64,000 bases of DNA. Source: DASSUW01 sp963830725 (GTDB lineage: Bacteria > Actinomycetota > Thermoleophilia > Solirubrobacterales > Solirubrobacteraceae). The position numbers and the translations under genes were made by a program. The stretch's first letter is position 1. The number at the start of each line of letters is the position of its first letter. Below the pieces are notes generated by a model that saw only the letters and a program-made list of their open reading frames with translations, made no database searches and was not told the DNA's origin. Where the stretch lies: positions 124,001-188,000 of the forward strand of contig CAWHNO010000016.1 of NCBI GenBank assembly GCA_963830725.1, in the 5' to 3' direction. Below are positions 37,258 through 45,769 of this stretch, in pieces.

Positions 37258-37476
37258 CGCCGCGGAACGGCGCTCCTCGGCGCCGCTCGGTGCGCGGAAG
37301 CGGACGAGCTTGTGCGTGCCGTCGCAGAACGGCCGCATGCGCGACTTGCCGCAGCGGCAGAGCGCGATCGTCTCGCGGTCGAGCGTGATCTCGTTGCCGT
37401 CCTGGTCGGCCATGCGGACGGGCCCGCGCACGAGCAGCGGCCCGTCGCGGTACGGCGTGATGACGACGTCCTTCAT
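37254..37476 (-). CDS. CDGSH iron-sulfur protein (3' end uncertain)
   Basis: The small protein starts VVITPYRDGPLLVRGPVR and carries CRCGKSRMRPFCDGTH, the C-x-C and C-D-G-x-H ligands of a CDGSH 2Fe-2S cluster. ATG 37476 overlaps the aldo/keto reductase stop (ATGA), so the two are co-translated. In the sequence as given the frame runs on past the expected end; one extra base around 37260 would bring in the stop at 37254, which overlaps the stop of the convergent iron redox enzyme gene. That gives about 74 residues, the usual size. Confidence 0.8.
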
Positions 37477-38312
37477 CCGATCCGCTCCAGCTCGTCGTCC
37501 GACAGCTCGAGCTCGACGGCCCGCACCGAGTCCTGCGATCGACTCCGGGCGGCTCGCGCCGGGGATCGGGATCACCACCGGGCTGAGCGAGAGCAGCCAG
37601 GCGAGCGCCACCTGCTGCGGCGAGACCCCGTGCGCCTCGGCCGCCTCGCGCACGGCGCCGTGGCTGCCGGCGGCGTCGCCCGCGCGCGCCGATGCCGCCG
37701 AGCGGCGACCACGGGAGGAACGCGATCCCGCGCTGCTCACAGAGCGCCACCTCGCCCTTGTCGATCGGCGACCGTGTACTCCAGCGAGAGCTGGTTCTGA
37801 ACGGCGACCACGTCGGCGATCGAGCACGCCTCCTCGATCTGCTCGACGTCCGCGTTGGAGATGCCGACCCAGCGCACCTTGCCCTCGTCCTGCAGCTCCT
37901 TGAAGACTCCGATCGCCTCGGCGTAGGGCACGTCGGGATCGGGCCGGTGGTACTGGTAGAGGTCGATCCGGTCGGTCTCGAGCGCGCGCAGCGACGCCTC
38001 GCAGGCGGCCCTGAGATGCTCGGGCCGCCCGTCCACGCCCCAGGCCCGGCCGTTGCGGGTCATGCCGCCCTTGGTGGCGACGATCACGCCGTCGCGCCGG
38101 CCGCGCAGCGCCTTGGCGATCAGCCGCTCGTTGTGGCCGACGTCGGTGTGGTCGAACGCGTAGGCGTCGGCCGTGTCGATCAGGTTCACGCCGGCGTCGA
38201 GCGCGGCGTGGATCGTGCGGATCGAGCGCTCCTCCGGCGGCCGGCCGGACAGCGACATCGGCATCCCGCCGAGTCCGATCGGGAAGATGTCGGTCCCTGC
38301 GATCTGTCTCAC
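37473..38312 (-). CDS. Aldo/keto reductase (frameshifts)
   Basis: The first 190 residues are intact: IFPIGLGGMPMSL, INLIDTADAYAFDHTDVGHNERLI written in part as DTADAYAFDHTDVGHNE (catalytic Asp and Tyr), VIVATKGGMTRNG (Lys), RIDLYQYHRPDPDV (His), then GVSN-like VRWVGISNADVEQI and VVAVQNQLSLEY. It continues in other frames as VALCEQRGIAFLPWSPLGG and VSPQQVALAWLLSLSPVVIPIPGASRPESI, closing LELSDDELERIG. Indels lie near 37765, 37690 and 37530. It would reduce carbonyls with NADPH. GTG 38312 overlaps the LigD stop (GTGA), linking it to the ligase transcript. Confidence 0.86.
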
Positions 38313-39733
38313 GTCTCGAGCTCCACGGTCTCCGGATCGATGTCGTCGCGCAGGCCCAGGTAACGCGGGTGGCGCAGCGTGCCGGCCTGTGTCCACTCCC
38401 CATACCCGACACGGGCGACGAGCACCGGCTCGACGAACCGCGTCTCGCGCGGCGGCTGGCGGCCCTCGAACGGGCTCGTGTCGCGCTCGAGCTCGGCGAG
38501 CATGACGCCGAGGCGGTTGAGCTCGCGCTCGTCGAAGCCGGTGCCGACGCGGCCGGCGTACTTGAGCTCGCCGTCCTTGTGCACGCCGACCACGAGCGCG
38601 CCGAACTGCGAGGCGCGCCGGCCCTCGCCGGGCAGCCAGCCGCCGATCACGACATCGGTCTCCAGGACGTTCTTGACCTTGACCCACCCGTGCGAGCGCT
38701 TCCCGGGGTAGTAGGGGCAGTCGAGCCGCTTGGCGATGATCGCCCTCGAGCCCGTTCGCCCGCGAAGCCTCGAGCATCGCCGCGCCGTCGCCGACGTGGT
38801 GCGCCGGGGTCTGCCAGCGGTCGCCCTGGAGGCCGAGCTCGAGCAGGCGCTCGCGCCGCTCGAGGTAGGTGAGCTCGATCAGCGAGTGCCCGTCGAGCCA
38901 CAGCAGGTCGAACAGCACGTAGTTGACGGGGTCGCTCTGGGCGAGCCTGCGGACGGCGTGCTCGGAGGTCAGATGCATGCGGCCCTGCAGCTTCTGGAAG
39001 CTCGGCCGCCCGTCCTCGAAGGCGACGACCTCGCCGTCGACGATGGCCGCGTGGCTCGCCAGCGCGCGCCCGAGGCTCGCGCAGCTCGGGGTAGCGGGGC
39101 GTGATGTCGCGCCCGCTGCGCGCCTCCAGCCGCAGCCTGCCGCCGTCGACGTAGCCGATCGCCCGCACGCCGTCCCACTTGATCTCGTACGCCCAGTTCT
39201 CGTCGTCCTTCGGCAGCTCGCCGATGCGTGCCAGCATCGGCTCGATCCGCTTGGGCATCGGCTCGCGGTCGGGATCCTCGGGCGGATCCATCCGGTGGAT
39301 CATCCAGTTCGACCCGTCGGTACGGAACAGGACGTAGCGGCCGCGGATGCGCTCGCCGTGGAAGGTGATCATCACCTCGTCCTCGCGCCACTTGTGGGTC
39401 TCGTAGGTCCCGCGGTCCCAGATCTTCATCGTTCCCGCGCCGTACTCGCCCGCGGGGATGTCGCCGTGGAAGTCGAGGTACTCGAGCGGGTGGTCCTCGG
39501 TCCGGACCGCGAGGTTGTTTCGGCGCGGGTCCGGCGGGATGCCCTTGGGGACCGCCCAGGAGGCCAGCGTGCCGTCGTGCTCGAGCCGCAGGTCCCAGTG
39601 CAGCGCGCGGGCGTGGTGCTCCTGCACGACGAACCGCGCGGTGGGTGTCGGCGGAGGCCTCGGCGCCTCCGGCGGGCTCAGGGGTCGCGGAGAAGTCCCG
39701 CTTGCGCCGGTACGAATCGAGGTTGCCTGACAT
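38309..39733 (-). CDS. ligD: LigD phosphoesterase-ligase protein (three frameshifts)
   Basis: The N-terminus begins NLDSYRRKRDFSATPEP and continues into the 3'-phosphoesterase domain: FVVQEHHARALHWDLRLE, LASWAVPKGIPPDP, HPLEYLDFHGDIPAGEYGAG. The ATP-dependent ligase domain follows with EIKWDGVRAIGY (adenylated lysine), IVDGEVVAF, LFDLLWLDG and IIAKRLDCPYYPGKRSHGWVKVK (core GIIAKRLDCPYYPGKRS). Its OB-fold tail has YAGRVGTGFDE and RETRFVEPVLVARVGYGEWT. Extra bases near 39655, 39080 and 38745 break the frame. The polymerase domain is absent and is encoded alone at 11892-12809. The gene is divergent from a STAS/RsbW pair with 64 bases between. Confidence 0.93.
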
Positions 39734-39759
39734 GAGTTTGCGGGTAAAGCCCCTTCGGA

Positions 39760-39784
39760 GTTAGGCGGCCGGGGTTGCGGGTAT
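39760..39784 (+). promoter_or_regulatory. SigB/SigF-like promoter before the STAS/RsbW pair
   Basis: GTTAGG at 39760-39765 and GGGTAT at 39779-39784 are 13 bases apart, matching GTTT..GGGWAW with one change. The -10 ends 13 bases before ATG 39798. This would let the sigma factor drive its own regulators, a known feature of SigB/SigF loci. Confidence 0.6.
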
Positions 39785-39797
39785 CTTGCATGCCCGT

Positions 39798-40169
39798 ATG
39801 GATGCCAATCCCATCGTGCTCGACGACTCCGCGGGGGATGTCGTGGTGGTCGTCGTCGAAGGAGAGCACGACATCTACACCGCCCCCACGCTGCGCGAGC
39901 GGCTGGAGGAGGCCCTTGACCGCGGCGGCGGGATCGTCGTGGACCTGACGGCCGCAACGTTCGTCGACTCGTCCGTGCTCGGCGCGCTGCTCGACGCCCG
40001 CCGCCGCGCGCTCGAGGCGAAGCAGGGCTTCGTGGTCTGCGTCGGCGAGAGCGTGGAGCCGGGCGTGCAGCGGATCCTGGACATCACGGGGCTGGTCCCG
40101 GTGCTGCCGGTGCTGCGCAGGCGCGACGAGGCGATCGAGGCGGCGCGGTCGAACGGCGCGAGCCGATGA
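39798..40169 (+). CDS. STAS anti-anti-sigma factor
   Basis: A 123-residue STAS protein with VVVVVEGEHDIYTAPTLRERL, IVVDLTAATFVDSSVLGAL (serine after FVDS) and VQRILDITGLV. ATG 39798 is preferred because a SigB-like promoter ends 13 bases upstream; a TTG at 39786 is too close to that -10. Its stop overlaps the next gene (ATGA). It faces away from ligD. Confidence 0.9.
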   Translation: MDANPIVLDDSAGDVVVVVVEGEHDIYTAPTLRERLEEALDRGGGIVVDLTAATFVDSSVLGALLDARRRALEAKQGFVVCVGESVEPGVQRILDITGLVPVLPVLRRRDEAIEAARSNGASR

Positions 40170-40666
40170 GCGGCCAACCCGAGGTGGTGCTCACCATGCC
40201 GGCGCGGCCAGAGGGGGTCGGCGTCGTCCGCCAGGCGCTGGCAGGGATGGCCGATGCGCTCGATTTCGAGGCGTCGGTCCTCGCCGACATGAAGATGGCG
40301 GTGACCGAGGCGTGCACCAACGTCGTCGTCCACGCCTATGAGGCTGACACGGGCATGCTCGAGGTCGAGATGCGGGCGAGCGACGAAGGGCTGACGATCG
40401 TGGTGCGCGACCACGGCTCCGGCATCCAACCGCGCCCGGCCCGCTCGGAGCCGCCGGCCCTCGGCCTCGGCCTGCCCCTGATCGCCGCGCTGTCCGACGC
40501 CTTCGAGCTGCGCGGCAGCACCGGCAGCGGCACCGAGGTGCGGATGACCTTCGCCTACAACCGCGACAGCGATCCGGCCGACAGCAACCCCGTCACGGGC
40601 ACGGTCGGGATGGATGGGCGCTGGGACCCCGAGGCGCCGTCGCAGGGCGCCCCGGCCGGCGGCTGA
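40166..40666 (+). CDS. RsbW-like HATPase
   Basis: A 166-residue protein with VVLTMPARPEGVGVVRQAL, MKMAVTEACTNVVVHAYE (N-box), VRDHGSGIQPRP and LGLGLPLIAALSDAFELRG, then GTEVRMTFAY. This is the RsbW/SpoIIAB arrangement, with a short disordered C-terminal tail after residue 140. It is translationally coupled to the STAS gene before it and is very similar to the protein at 48810-49313. It should bind a sigma factor or phosphorylate STAS. Confidence 0.9.
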   Translation: MSGQPEVVLTMPARPEGVGVVRQALAGMADALDFEASVLADMKMAVTEACTNVVVHAYEADTGMLEVEMRASDEGLTIVVRDHGSGIQPRPARSEPPALGLGLPLIAALSDAFELRGSTGSGTEVRMTFAYNRDSDPADSNPVTGTVGMDGRWDPEAPSQGAPAGG

Positions 40667-40673
40667 CGCGGCG

Positions 40674-41225
40674 TCAGCGCGGGGGCCGGGCCGAGCGGCC
40701 GACCTCGTTGTCGTCGGGCACCAGCGCCGCCCACCTGCGCTCCAGCCGCTCCTGGAGGTCGACGAGGCGCTTGGCCAGCAGCTTGTCGTTCCGGGCGCGA
40801 TCGCCGCGGTTGTACGGTGCCAGGCGGTTCTCAAACGCGAAGCGCTCACGCTCGCCATACCGCTGGTACTCGCGGTACAGCCGCCAATCTGCGTAGGGCC
40901 GGTTGAACTGGAGGAAGGCGGCCGCTGCGCCAGAGACCGCAGCGAGCAGGCCCGCGAGAACCTGTCCGACCTGCATGCCCTGCACCTCGACCGAGACGAG
41001 CAGGACGACCGGGATCGCGGCGCTGCTGACCACGATCGCCCGCGTGCCGCGGCGCGCGGCGCGCTTGTTCCACCGCGCCTTGCGCTCCCAGCTCTCGACC
41101 GCGGTGTTGAGGGCCTCGAGGGGGGACTCGCCGCGCCGCGCCTGTGGCGGCGGGGCGGGGAACAGGCGACGCCAGAGGCTGGTCTGGTCGTGTGGGAGGC
41201 GGAGGGTGGCGGGATATGAAGCCAT
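40674..41225 (-). CDS. DUF4231-like membrane protein
   Basis: A 183-residue protein. After a polar, Pro-rich start it has SPLEALNTAVESWERKARWNKRAARR, then two membrane segments (AIVVSSAAIPVVLLVSVEV and VLAGLLAAVSGAAAAFLQF). A conserved WRLYREYQRYGERERFAFENRLAPY helix follows, given here by its core REYQRYGERERFAFE. The order of helix, two spans and FxxRL-type tail fits the DUF4231 family of small membrane proteins of unknown role. ATG 41225 has no clear ribosome-binding site. Confidence 0.7.
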   Translation of the reverse strand: MASYPATLRLPHDQTSLWRRLFPAPPPQARRGESPLEALNTAVESWERKARWNKRAARRGTRAIVVSSAAIPVVLLVSVEVQGMQVGQVLAGLLAAVSGAAAAFLQFNRPYADWRLYREYQRYGERERFAFENRLAPYNRGDRARNDKLLAKRLVDLQERLERRWAALVPDDNEVGRSARPPR

Positions 41226-41273
41226 GCCGCGAACCGTCGCCGCGACGGCTTGCGGTCCGCTATCGAATCGCTT

Positions 41274-42332
41274 TCAGGCCGCTTGGCGCAGCGCGTCCAG
41301 CTCGCGCATGCGGCCCAGCCGGCCGAGCGCCTTGGACTCGATCTGGCGCACGCGCTCGGGCGTGATCCCGAGCCGGCGGCCGATCTCGCGCAGCGGGGTC
41401 GGCTCGCCGCCGTCGATGCCGTAGCGCAGCGCCACCACGGTGCGCTCGCGCTCGGGCAGCTCGCCCAGGGCGTGGCGCAGCGCCTGCTCGCGCAGCGAGA
41501 TGTGGACCTCGTCCTCGGGGCCGGGCGCGTCGGTCGGCAGCAGGTCGCCGAACGAGGCGTCCTCCTCCTCGCCGAGCGGGCGGTCGAGCGACGTGACGGT
41601 GCGGGCCGCGTCGCGCAGGGCGTGCAGGTCGTCGAGCGAGATCTGCGCCTCGGCCGCGACCTCGGCGTCCGTCGGCGCGCGGTCGAGCTTCAAGGTCAGC
41701 GTGTTCTCGGCGCGCGCCACCTTGCGCTGGGCGCGGACGAGGTTGATCGGCAGCTTGATCGTGCGCGCCTTGGCGTCCATCCCGCGCTCGACGGCCTGGC
41801 GGATCCACCAGGTCGCGTAGGTGGAGAAGCGGTAGCCGCGCCGCCAGTCGAACTTCTCGACCGCGCGGATCAGGCCGAGGATGCCCTCCTGGATGAGGTC
41901 GAGCAGCGTCAGCTCCGACCCCTGGTACTTCTTGGCGATCGAGACGACCAGGCGCAGATTCGCGTTGATCATGCGCTCCTTGGCCGCCAGGTCGCCGCGC
42001 TCGATCTTGTGCGCCAGGTCGATCTCCTCGTCCGGGGTCAGCAGCCGGTGGCGGCCGATCTCGTTGAGGAACAGCTGGAGCGTGTCGGTGGTCACGTGGG
42101 CCAGCGCGGCGTCGTCGACCGGCGCGACCGGAGCGGACTCGCGCCCGCAGTCGTCGCGCAGCGTGATGCCGCGCGCGTCGAGCTGCTCGTACAGCCCGCC
42201 GAGGTCCCCTTCTTCCAGCTCGAGCGCCTGGGCGAGCTCGTCGACCTCGCTGAGCTCCAGGCAGCCCCGGTCCTCGCCGCGGTCGATCAACGCGGCCAGA
42301 GCGCCGCTCAACGCGTCGTGGCCCGAGCTCAT
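41274..42332 (-). CDS. Primary-type RNA polymerase sigma-70 factor
   Basis: A 352-residue sigma factor of the RpoD/SigA or close group-2 kind. It has a region 1.1-like start, region 1.2 (DTLQLFLNEIGRHRLLTPDEEIDLA, core LFLNEIGRHRLLTP) and a complete region 2 (ANLRLVVSIAKKYQG, LLDLIQEGILGLIRAVEKFD, YRFSTYATWWIRQAV). Region 3 includes IKLPINLVRAQRKV. Region 4 includes ERERTVVALRYGIDGGEP and LREIGRRLGITPERVRQIES, with the normal DNA-recognition helix. It is shorter than most RpoD proteins because no long non-conserved insert is present, so it may be a group-2 paralogue. ATG 42332 gives a natural start; GTG 42350 would add six residues. Confidence 0.9.
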   Translation of the reverse strand: MSSGHDALSGALAALIDRGEDRGCLELSEVDELAQALELEEGDLGGLYEQLDARGITLRDDCGRESAPVAPVDDAALAHVTTDTLQLFLNEIGRHRLLTPDEEIDLAHKIERGDLAAKERMINANLRLVVSIAKKYQGSELTLLDLIQEGILGLIRAVEKFDWRRGYRFSTYATWWIRQAVERGMDAKARTIKLPINLVRAQRKVARAENTLTLKLDRAPTDAEVAAEAQISLDDLHALRDAARTVTSLDRPLGEEEDASFGDLLPTDAPGPEDEVHISLREQALRHALGELPERERTVVALRYGIDGGEPTPLREIGRRLGITPERVRQIESKALGRLGRMRELDALRQAA

Positions 42333-42393
42333 TGTCGAATTCTTCGTCACCGGATAGTCATCGGCATAAACGCGCCCGAACCTCAACCGAGGC

Positions 42394-42420
42394 GTTTGGT
42401 CGCATACCACGGCCGGGAAG
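42394..42420 (+). promoter_or_regulatory. Possible SigB/SigF-like promoter
   Basis: GTTTGG at 42394-42399 and GGGAAG at 42415-42420, 15 bases apart, precede the membrane-protein gene starting at 42458. The last -10 base does not fit the GGGWAW pattern, so this is weaker than the csbD example. Confidence 0.35.
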
Positions 42421-42457
42421 ACCGGTAGGTGGAACTCATTTCAGGGAGGAAGATTCT

Positions 42458-43114
42458 ATGTTCGAGCGCTTCAAGCGCGAGGGGGACGGCACCACGGCCG
42501 TCGCCGAGCGCCCTGTGTCGCACGGAAACGGGACCACCACACGGGCCGCCGCGCCACTCGATCGCGAACACATGCACGCCGTCCGTGCGCGCCAGCGCGA
42601 GGAGTTCGGGGGCATCAACTGGGGAGCGGCGTTCTTCGGCTGGCTCGTTGCAGTCGGCCTCGGCGCGCTGCTGGTCGGCCTGCTCGCCGCGGCCGGCGCG
42701 GCGGTCGGCCTGACCGAGCTGTCGGACGCCGACGTCGCCGGCGACGCGACCGAGATCGGCCTCGGCGGAGCCGTCGCGCTGCTCGCGGCGCTGGCCCTCG
42801 CGTACTTCGCGGGCGGCTACGTGGCCGGCCGCATGTCGCGCTTCGACGGCGCGCGCCAGGGCCTGGGCACGTGGCTGCTCGGCCTGGTCGTGACGGTCGT
42901 GCTGGCGGTCGTCGGCGCCGTGCTCGGCTCCGAGTACAACGTGCTCGAGCGGCTCGAGCTGCCGGCCGTGCCGGTCGGTGACTCCGAGCTTGCGGCCGGT
43001 GGCCTGCTGGCGCTGGCGATCGTCGTGGTCGGCACGCTGATCGCCGCGGTGTCCGGCGGGAAATCGGGCGAGCGCTATCACCGCAAGGTCGATCGAGCCG
43101 GGTTCGCCGACTGA
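42458..43114 (+). CDS. Four-span membrane protein of unknown function
   Basis: A 218-residue protein with a charged start (FERFKREGDGTT), then GGINWGAAFFGWLVAVGLGALL and three further hydrophobic segments (LGGAVALLAALALAYFAGGY; LGTWLLGLVVTVVLAVVGAVL; LLALAIVVVGTLIAAVSGG). The C-terminus is basic (GERYHRKVDRAGF). ATG 42458 follows GGGAGG, a strong ribosome-binding site. A FxGGYVAGRMSRFDGARQG loop is the most conserved-looking part. No named family is recognised; the context and upstream promoter suggest a stress-induced envelope protein. Confidence 0.8.
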   Translation: MFERFKREGDGTTAVAERPVSHGNGTTTRAAAPLDREHMHAVRARQREEFGGINWGAAFFGWLVAVGLGALLVGLLAAAGAAVGLTELSDADVAGDATEIGLGGAVALLAALALAYFAGGYVAGRMSRFDGARQGLGTWLLGLVVTVVLAVVGAVLGSEYNVLERLELPAVPVGDSELAAGGLLALAIVVVGTLIAAVSGGKSGERYHRKVDRAGFAD

Positions 43115-43137
43115 GTAGTGGCGAATCGCAGACAGGC

Positions 43138-43163
43138 GTCTGGAATCCGACCGCGCAGGGTAG
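43138..43163 (+). promoter_or_regulatory. Possible SigB/SigF-like promoter before the second Crp-like gene
   Basis: GTCTGG at 43138-43143 and GGGTAG at 43158-43163 are 14 bases apart, with the -10 ending ten bases before GTG 43174. Confidence 0.4.
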
Positions 43164-43173
43164 GCGAACTAAC

Positions 43174-44088
43174 GTGAACGTGAGCGCTGCTCGCATCTCG
43201 AGAGGCACCGACACGGTCCGCCTGCTGGAGGCGGATCCCGAGCTCGGCTCGCTGCTGACCGGCGGGCGCAGGGCCGAAGCCGAGCGCGAGCTGGTCGTCC
43301 GCACACACCGATTGTCGGTGGGCCCCTGGGACGTGTCCCGGCTGTCCGGCGCGAGCGCCGACCACGTCGGGCTGCTGGTGCTCGACGGCGTGCTGTCGCG
43401 CGAGCTCGTGGTCGCCGACCACGTCAGCGCCGAGCTGCTCGGGCCAGGCGATCTCGTCCGCCCCTGGCAGGCCTCCACCGGCGCCGGCCTCCTGCCGGTG
43501 CAGGCGGTGTGGTCGGTGCTCTCGAGCGTCACGCTCGCAGTGCTCGACCGGCGCTTCGCCGCCGAGGCCGCGCGCTACCCGGAGATCACGGCCGCGCTCT
43601 TCGACCGCCTCGGCGAGCGCTCGCTGCGGCTGGCGACGACGCAGGCGATCTCGCAGCTGACCCGCGTCGACCGGCGCCTGAAGGCGCTCTTCTGGCACCT
43701 CGCCGAGCGCTGGGGGCGCGTCTCCGGCGACGGCGTGGTGGTGCCGCTCGCGCTCACCCACCGGATCCTCGGCCAGCTCGTCGGCGCACGCCGCCCCACC
43801 GTCTCGACCGCGCTCAGCGAGCTCGCCGAGCGCGAGGAGCTCGTGCGCCGGCCGGACGGCTCGTGGCTGCTGCGGGGCGATCCGCCGGACGCCCAGACGC
43901 TCGCGCGCCGGCCGACCGCGGCCGAGCTCCGCGGTCAGGACATGCTGCGCCCGTCGCGCCGCTTCGCGCGCGAGGGCGACGAGCCGGATCCCGACTCTCT
44001 GGTCGCGGCCATGGACCGGCTGCGCGAGGCGCTGGAGCCGGGCGAGACCCGCGAGCTGCTCAAGCGGCGGCGCGGCGCCGGCGCGTGA
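43174..44088 (+). CDS. Crp/Fnr-like transcriptional regulator (paralogue 2)
   Basis: A 304-residue protein, clearly a paralogue of 13349-14377. Both share LVL(D/E)GV, LLGPGD(L/V)VRPW, AVLDRRFAAEAARYPEI, TTQAISQLTRVDRRLKALFWHLAERWGR (core LKALFWHLAERWGR) and the recognition helix LGQLVGARRPTVSTALSEL. The barrel lacks an evident cyclic-nucleotide pocket, and the tails after residue 230 differ between the two. It probably responds to a non-nucleotide signal. GTG 43174 is preferred because a SigB-like -10 ends ten bases before it, implying a nearly leaderless message. Confidence 0.8.
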   Translation: MNVSAARISRGTDTVRLLEADPELGSLLTGGRRAEAERELVVRTHRLSVGPWDVSRLSGASADHVGLLVLDGVLSRELVVADHVSAELLGPGDLVRPWQASTGAGLLPVQAVWSVLSSVTLAVLDRRFAAEAARYPEITAALFDRLGERSLRLATTQAISQLTRVDRRLKALFWHLAERWGRVSGDGVVVPLALTHRILGQLVGARRPTVSTALSELAEREELVRRPDGSWLLRGDPPDAQTLARRPTAAELRGQDMLRPSRRFAREGDEPDPDSLVAAMDRLREALEPGETRELLKRRRGAGA

Positions 44089-44127
44089 GCGGCAGTCATC
44101 CGTAGATCAGGAAAGGGAGACACCGAC

Positions 44128-44643
44128 ATGGCCGCAGGCACCCGGAACAGCACCACCGGCATCCTCTCGGACGACAAGACCGAGCAGCGCGAGCAGATCA
44201 TCGAGATGCTCACGAAGGCCTACTGGATGGAGGTCGAGACGGTGATGAGCTACATCGCCAACTCGGTCAACCCCGACGGCGTCCGCGCGCAGGAGATCAT
44301 CGAGTCGCTCGAGGCGGACATCCAGGAGGAGCTCGGGCACGCGCTGCAGTTCGCGTCGCGGATCAAGGAGCTCTACGGCGTCGTGCCGGGCTCGCTCGAC
44401 TTCAGCGCCGAGCAGACCTACCTGCAGCCGCCGGAGCACCAGACCGACATCGTGCACGTCATCAAGGGCGTGATCGAGGCCGAGACCGGAGCCATCGAGC
44501 ACTACAACGCGATCATCGAAGCGACCGACGGGGTCGACTTCGTGACGCAGGACATGGTGATCGCGATCCTCCGCGACGAGGAGGGTCACCGGCGCCTGTT
44601 CGAGGGCTACCTGCGCGAGTACGAGGCCGAAGGCCTCGCCTGA
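44128..44643 (+). CDS. Ferritin-like di-iron protein (bacterioferritin/Dps-type)
   Basis: A 171-residue four-helix protein. The metal-site residues appear as MEVETVMSYIANS, DIQEELGHALQFASRI, IEAETGAIEHYNAII and LRDEEGHRRLFEGYL, giving the repeated Glu...Glu-x-x-His pattern of ferritin-like di-iron centres. ATG 44128 follows AAGGGAGA, a good ribosome-binding site. It could store iron or protect against peroxide. No haem-binding methionine is obvious, so bacterioferritin proper is not certain. It sits among stress genes and next to csbD. Confidence 0.88.
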   Translation: MAAGTRNSTTGILSDDKTEQREQIIEMLTKAYWMEVETVMSYIANSVNPDGVRAQEIIESLEADIQEELGHALQFASRIKELYGVVPGSLDFSAEQTYLQPPEHQTDIVHVIKGVIEAETGAIEHYNAIIEATDGVDFVTQDMVIAILRDEEGHRRLFEGYLREYEAEGLA

Positions 44644-44667
44644 CGCCAGGCGAGGCCCGCGGAGATG

Positions 44668-44859
44668 TCAGCGTGTCTTGCGCTCGAGGTTCGCGACTTC
44701 CTCGGCCTTCAGGTCGGCCTTCTCGCGGGCGCGGTCGCGCTCTTCCTTCGCCTCGCCCTTGCGCTCCTCCTGGCGGCCCTCGCGACGCAGCGACGCGTCG
44801 TCGGTGAGGTCGCCGGCGGCCTTCTTGATGCGTCCGGTGATCTTGTCGGTGATGCTCAT
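44668..44859 (-). CDS. CsbD-family stress protein
   Basis: A 63-residue, highly charged protein opening SITDKITGRIKKAAGDLTDDASLRREG, a standard CsbD-like helix pattern (core DKITGRIKKAAGDLTDD), with a Lys/Glu-rich helical tail. Bacillus csbD is a known SigB-regulon gene, and here a SigB-like promoter lies nine bases upstream of the start. The molecular role of the family is not known. Confidence 0.9.
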   Translation of the reverse strand: MSITDKITGRIKKAAGDLTDDASLRREGRQEERKGEAKEERDRAREKADLKAEEVANLERKTR

Positions 44860-44868
44860 GCGACGGCC

Positions 44869-44893
44869 CTACCCGGGGCGGTCAGGCATCAAC
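44869..44893 (-). promoter_or_regulatory. SigB/SigF-like promoter of the csbD-type gene
   Basis: On the minus strand GTTGAT (44893-44888) and GGGTAG (44874-44869) are 13 bases apart. The -10 ends nine bases before ATG 44859. The -35 overlaps the last codons of the upstream sigma-factor gene. Because csbD is a textbook SigB target, this is the anchor for the other proposed sites. Confidence 0.65.
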
Positions 44894-45692
44894 CGGCGTG
44901 GTCCGCAACCGTACGCAGGCGTTCGAGCGCGCGCCGGATCAGCCGCGAGACGTGCATCTGCGAGACGCCGACGCGCTCGGCGATCTCGGCCTGCGTGAGG
45001 TCCTCGACGAACCGCAGGTGGAGCACGATCCGGTCGCGCGGCGGCAGTGCCTGGAGCGTCGGGGCGATGGTGGCGGAGTACTCGACGAGCTCGAAGCGCT
45101 CGTCGTCGACGCCGATCGACTCGGCGTAGGTCTCGCCGTCTCCCTCGTCGCCGAACCGGTAGGACTCGAGCGAGACGGCGTCGTACGCCGACGCGGCCTC
45201 CATCGCCTCCAGCACCTGCTCCTGCGTGAGCTCGAGCGTCTCGCCGATCTCGGCCACCGAGGGCGAGCGCCCGAAGCGCCGTGACAGGTCCTTGACGGCG
45301 TTGTCGACCCGCATCACGCGCTCCTGCATCCCGCGCGGGACGTGGACGGCCCAGCCGTTGTCACGGAAGTAGCGCTTGAGCTCGCCGAGCATGGTCGGCA
45401 CCGCGTACGACGAGAAGGCGGTCTCGCGCGCCGGGTCGAAGCGATCGATCGCCTTTATCAGTCCGAGCGTCGCCACCTGCACCAGGTCGTCGAGCGGCTC
45501 GTCCGAGCGGCGGTAGCGGCGTGCCATCCGGCGCGCGAGCGGAAGCAGCCGCTCGACCAGCTGCTCGCGAGCCGCCTGGTCGCCCTGGCGGTGGTAGCGG
45601 ATAAGAAGTCGCCGATCCTCCTCGGCGCGCGTCGGGCCGAGAGTCTCCGCCTCGGTGGCGGCGGCCTGCCGCTCGGGAATGCTCGGCGTCAT
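44889..45692 (-). CDS. SigB/SigF-type sigma factor (second of three)
   Basis: A 267-residue sigma factor. It has RLLPLARRMARRYRRSDEPLDDLVQVATLGL (core DEPLDDLVQVATLGLIKAID), FSSYAVPTMLGELKRYFRDNGW, VHVPRGMQERVMRVDNAV, RFGRSPSVAEIGETLELT, and region 4 LPPRDRIVLHLRFVEDLTQAEIAERVGVSQMHVSRLI (core TQAEIAERVGVSQMHVSRLI). ATG 45692 begins a Pro/Glu-rich start before region 2. It is followed on the same strand by csbD, whose promoter overlaps its end. It is a plausible master of the GTTT..GGGTAG promoters seen here. Confidence 0.93.
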   Translation of the reverse strand: MTPSIPERQAAATEAETLGPTRAEEDRRLLIRYHRQGDQAAREQLVERLLPLARRMARRYRRSDEPLDDLVQVATLGLIKAIDRFDPARETAFSSYAVPTMLGELKRYFRDNGWAVHVPRGMQERVMRVDNAVKDLSRRFGRSPSVAEIGETLELTQEQVLEAMEAASAYDAVSLESYRFGDEGDGETYAESIGVDDERFELVEYSATIAPTLQALPPRDRIVLHLRFVEDLTQAEIAERVGVSQMHVSRLIRRALERLRTVADHAG

Positions 45693-45769
45693 AGAGGTCT
45701 GGGCGTCCGCGCGGCCCTCGCCTCGAGGTGCGCACGCGGCGACATGGAGGCTACCGATCCCGGGAGGGG

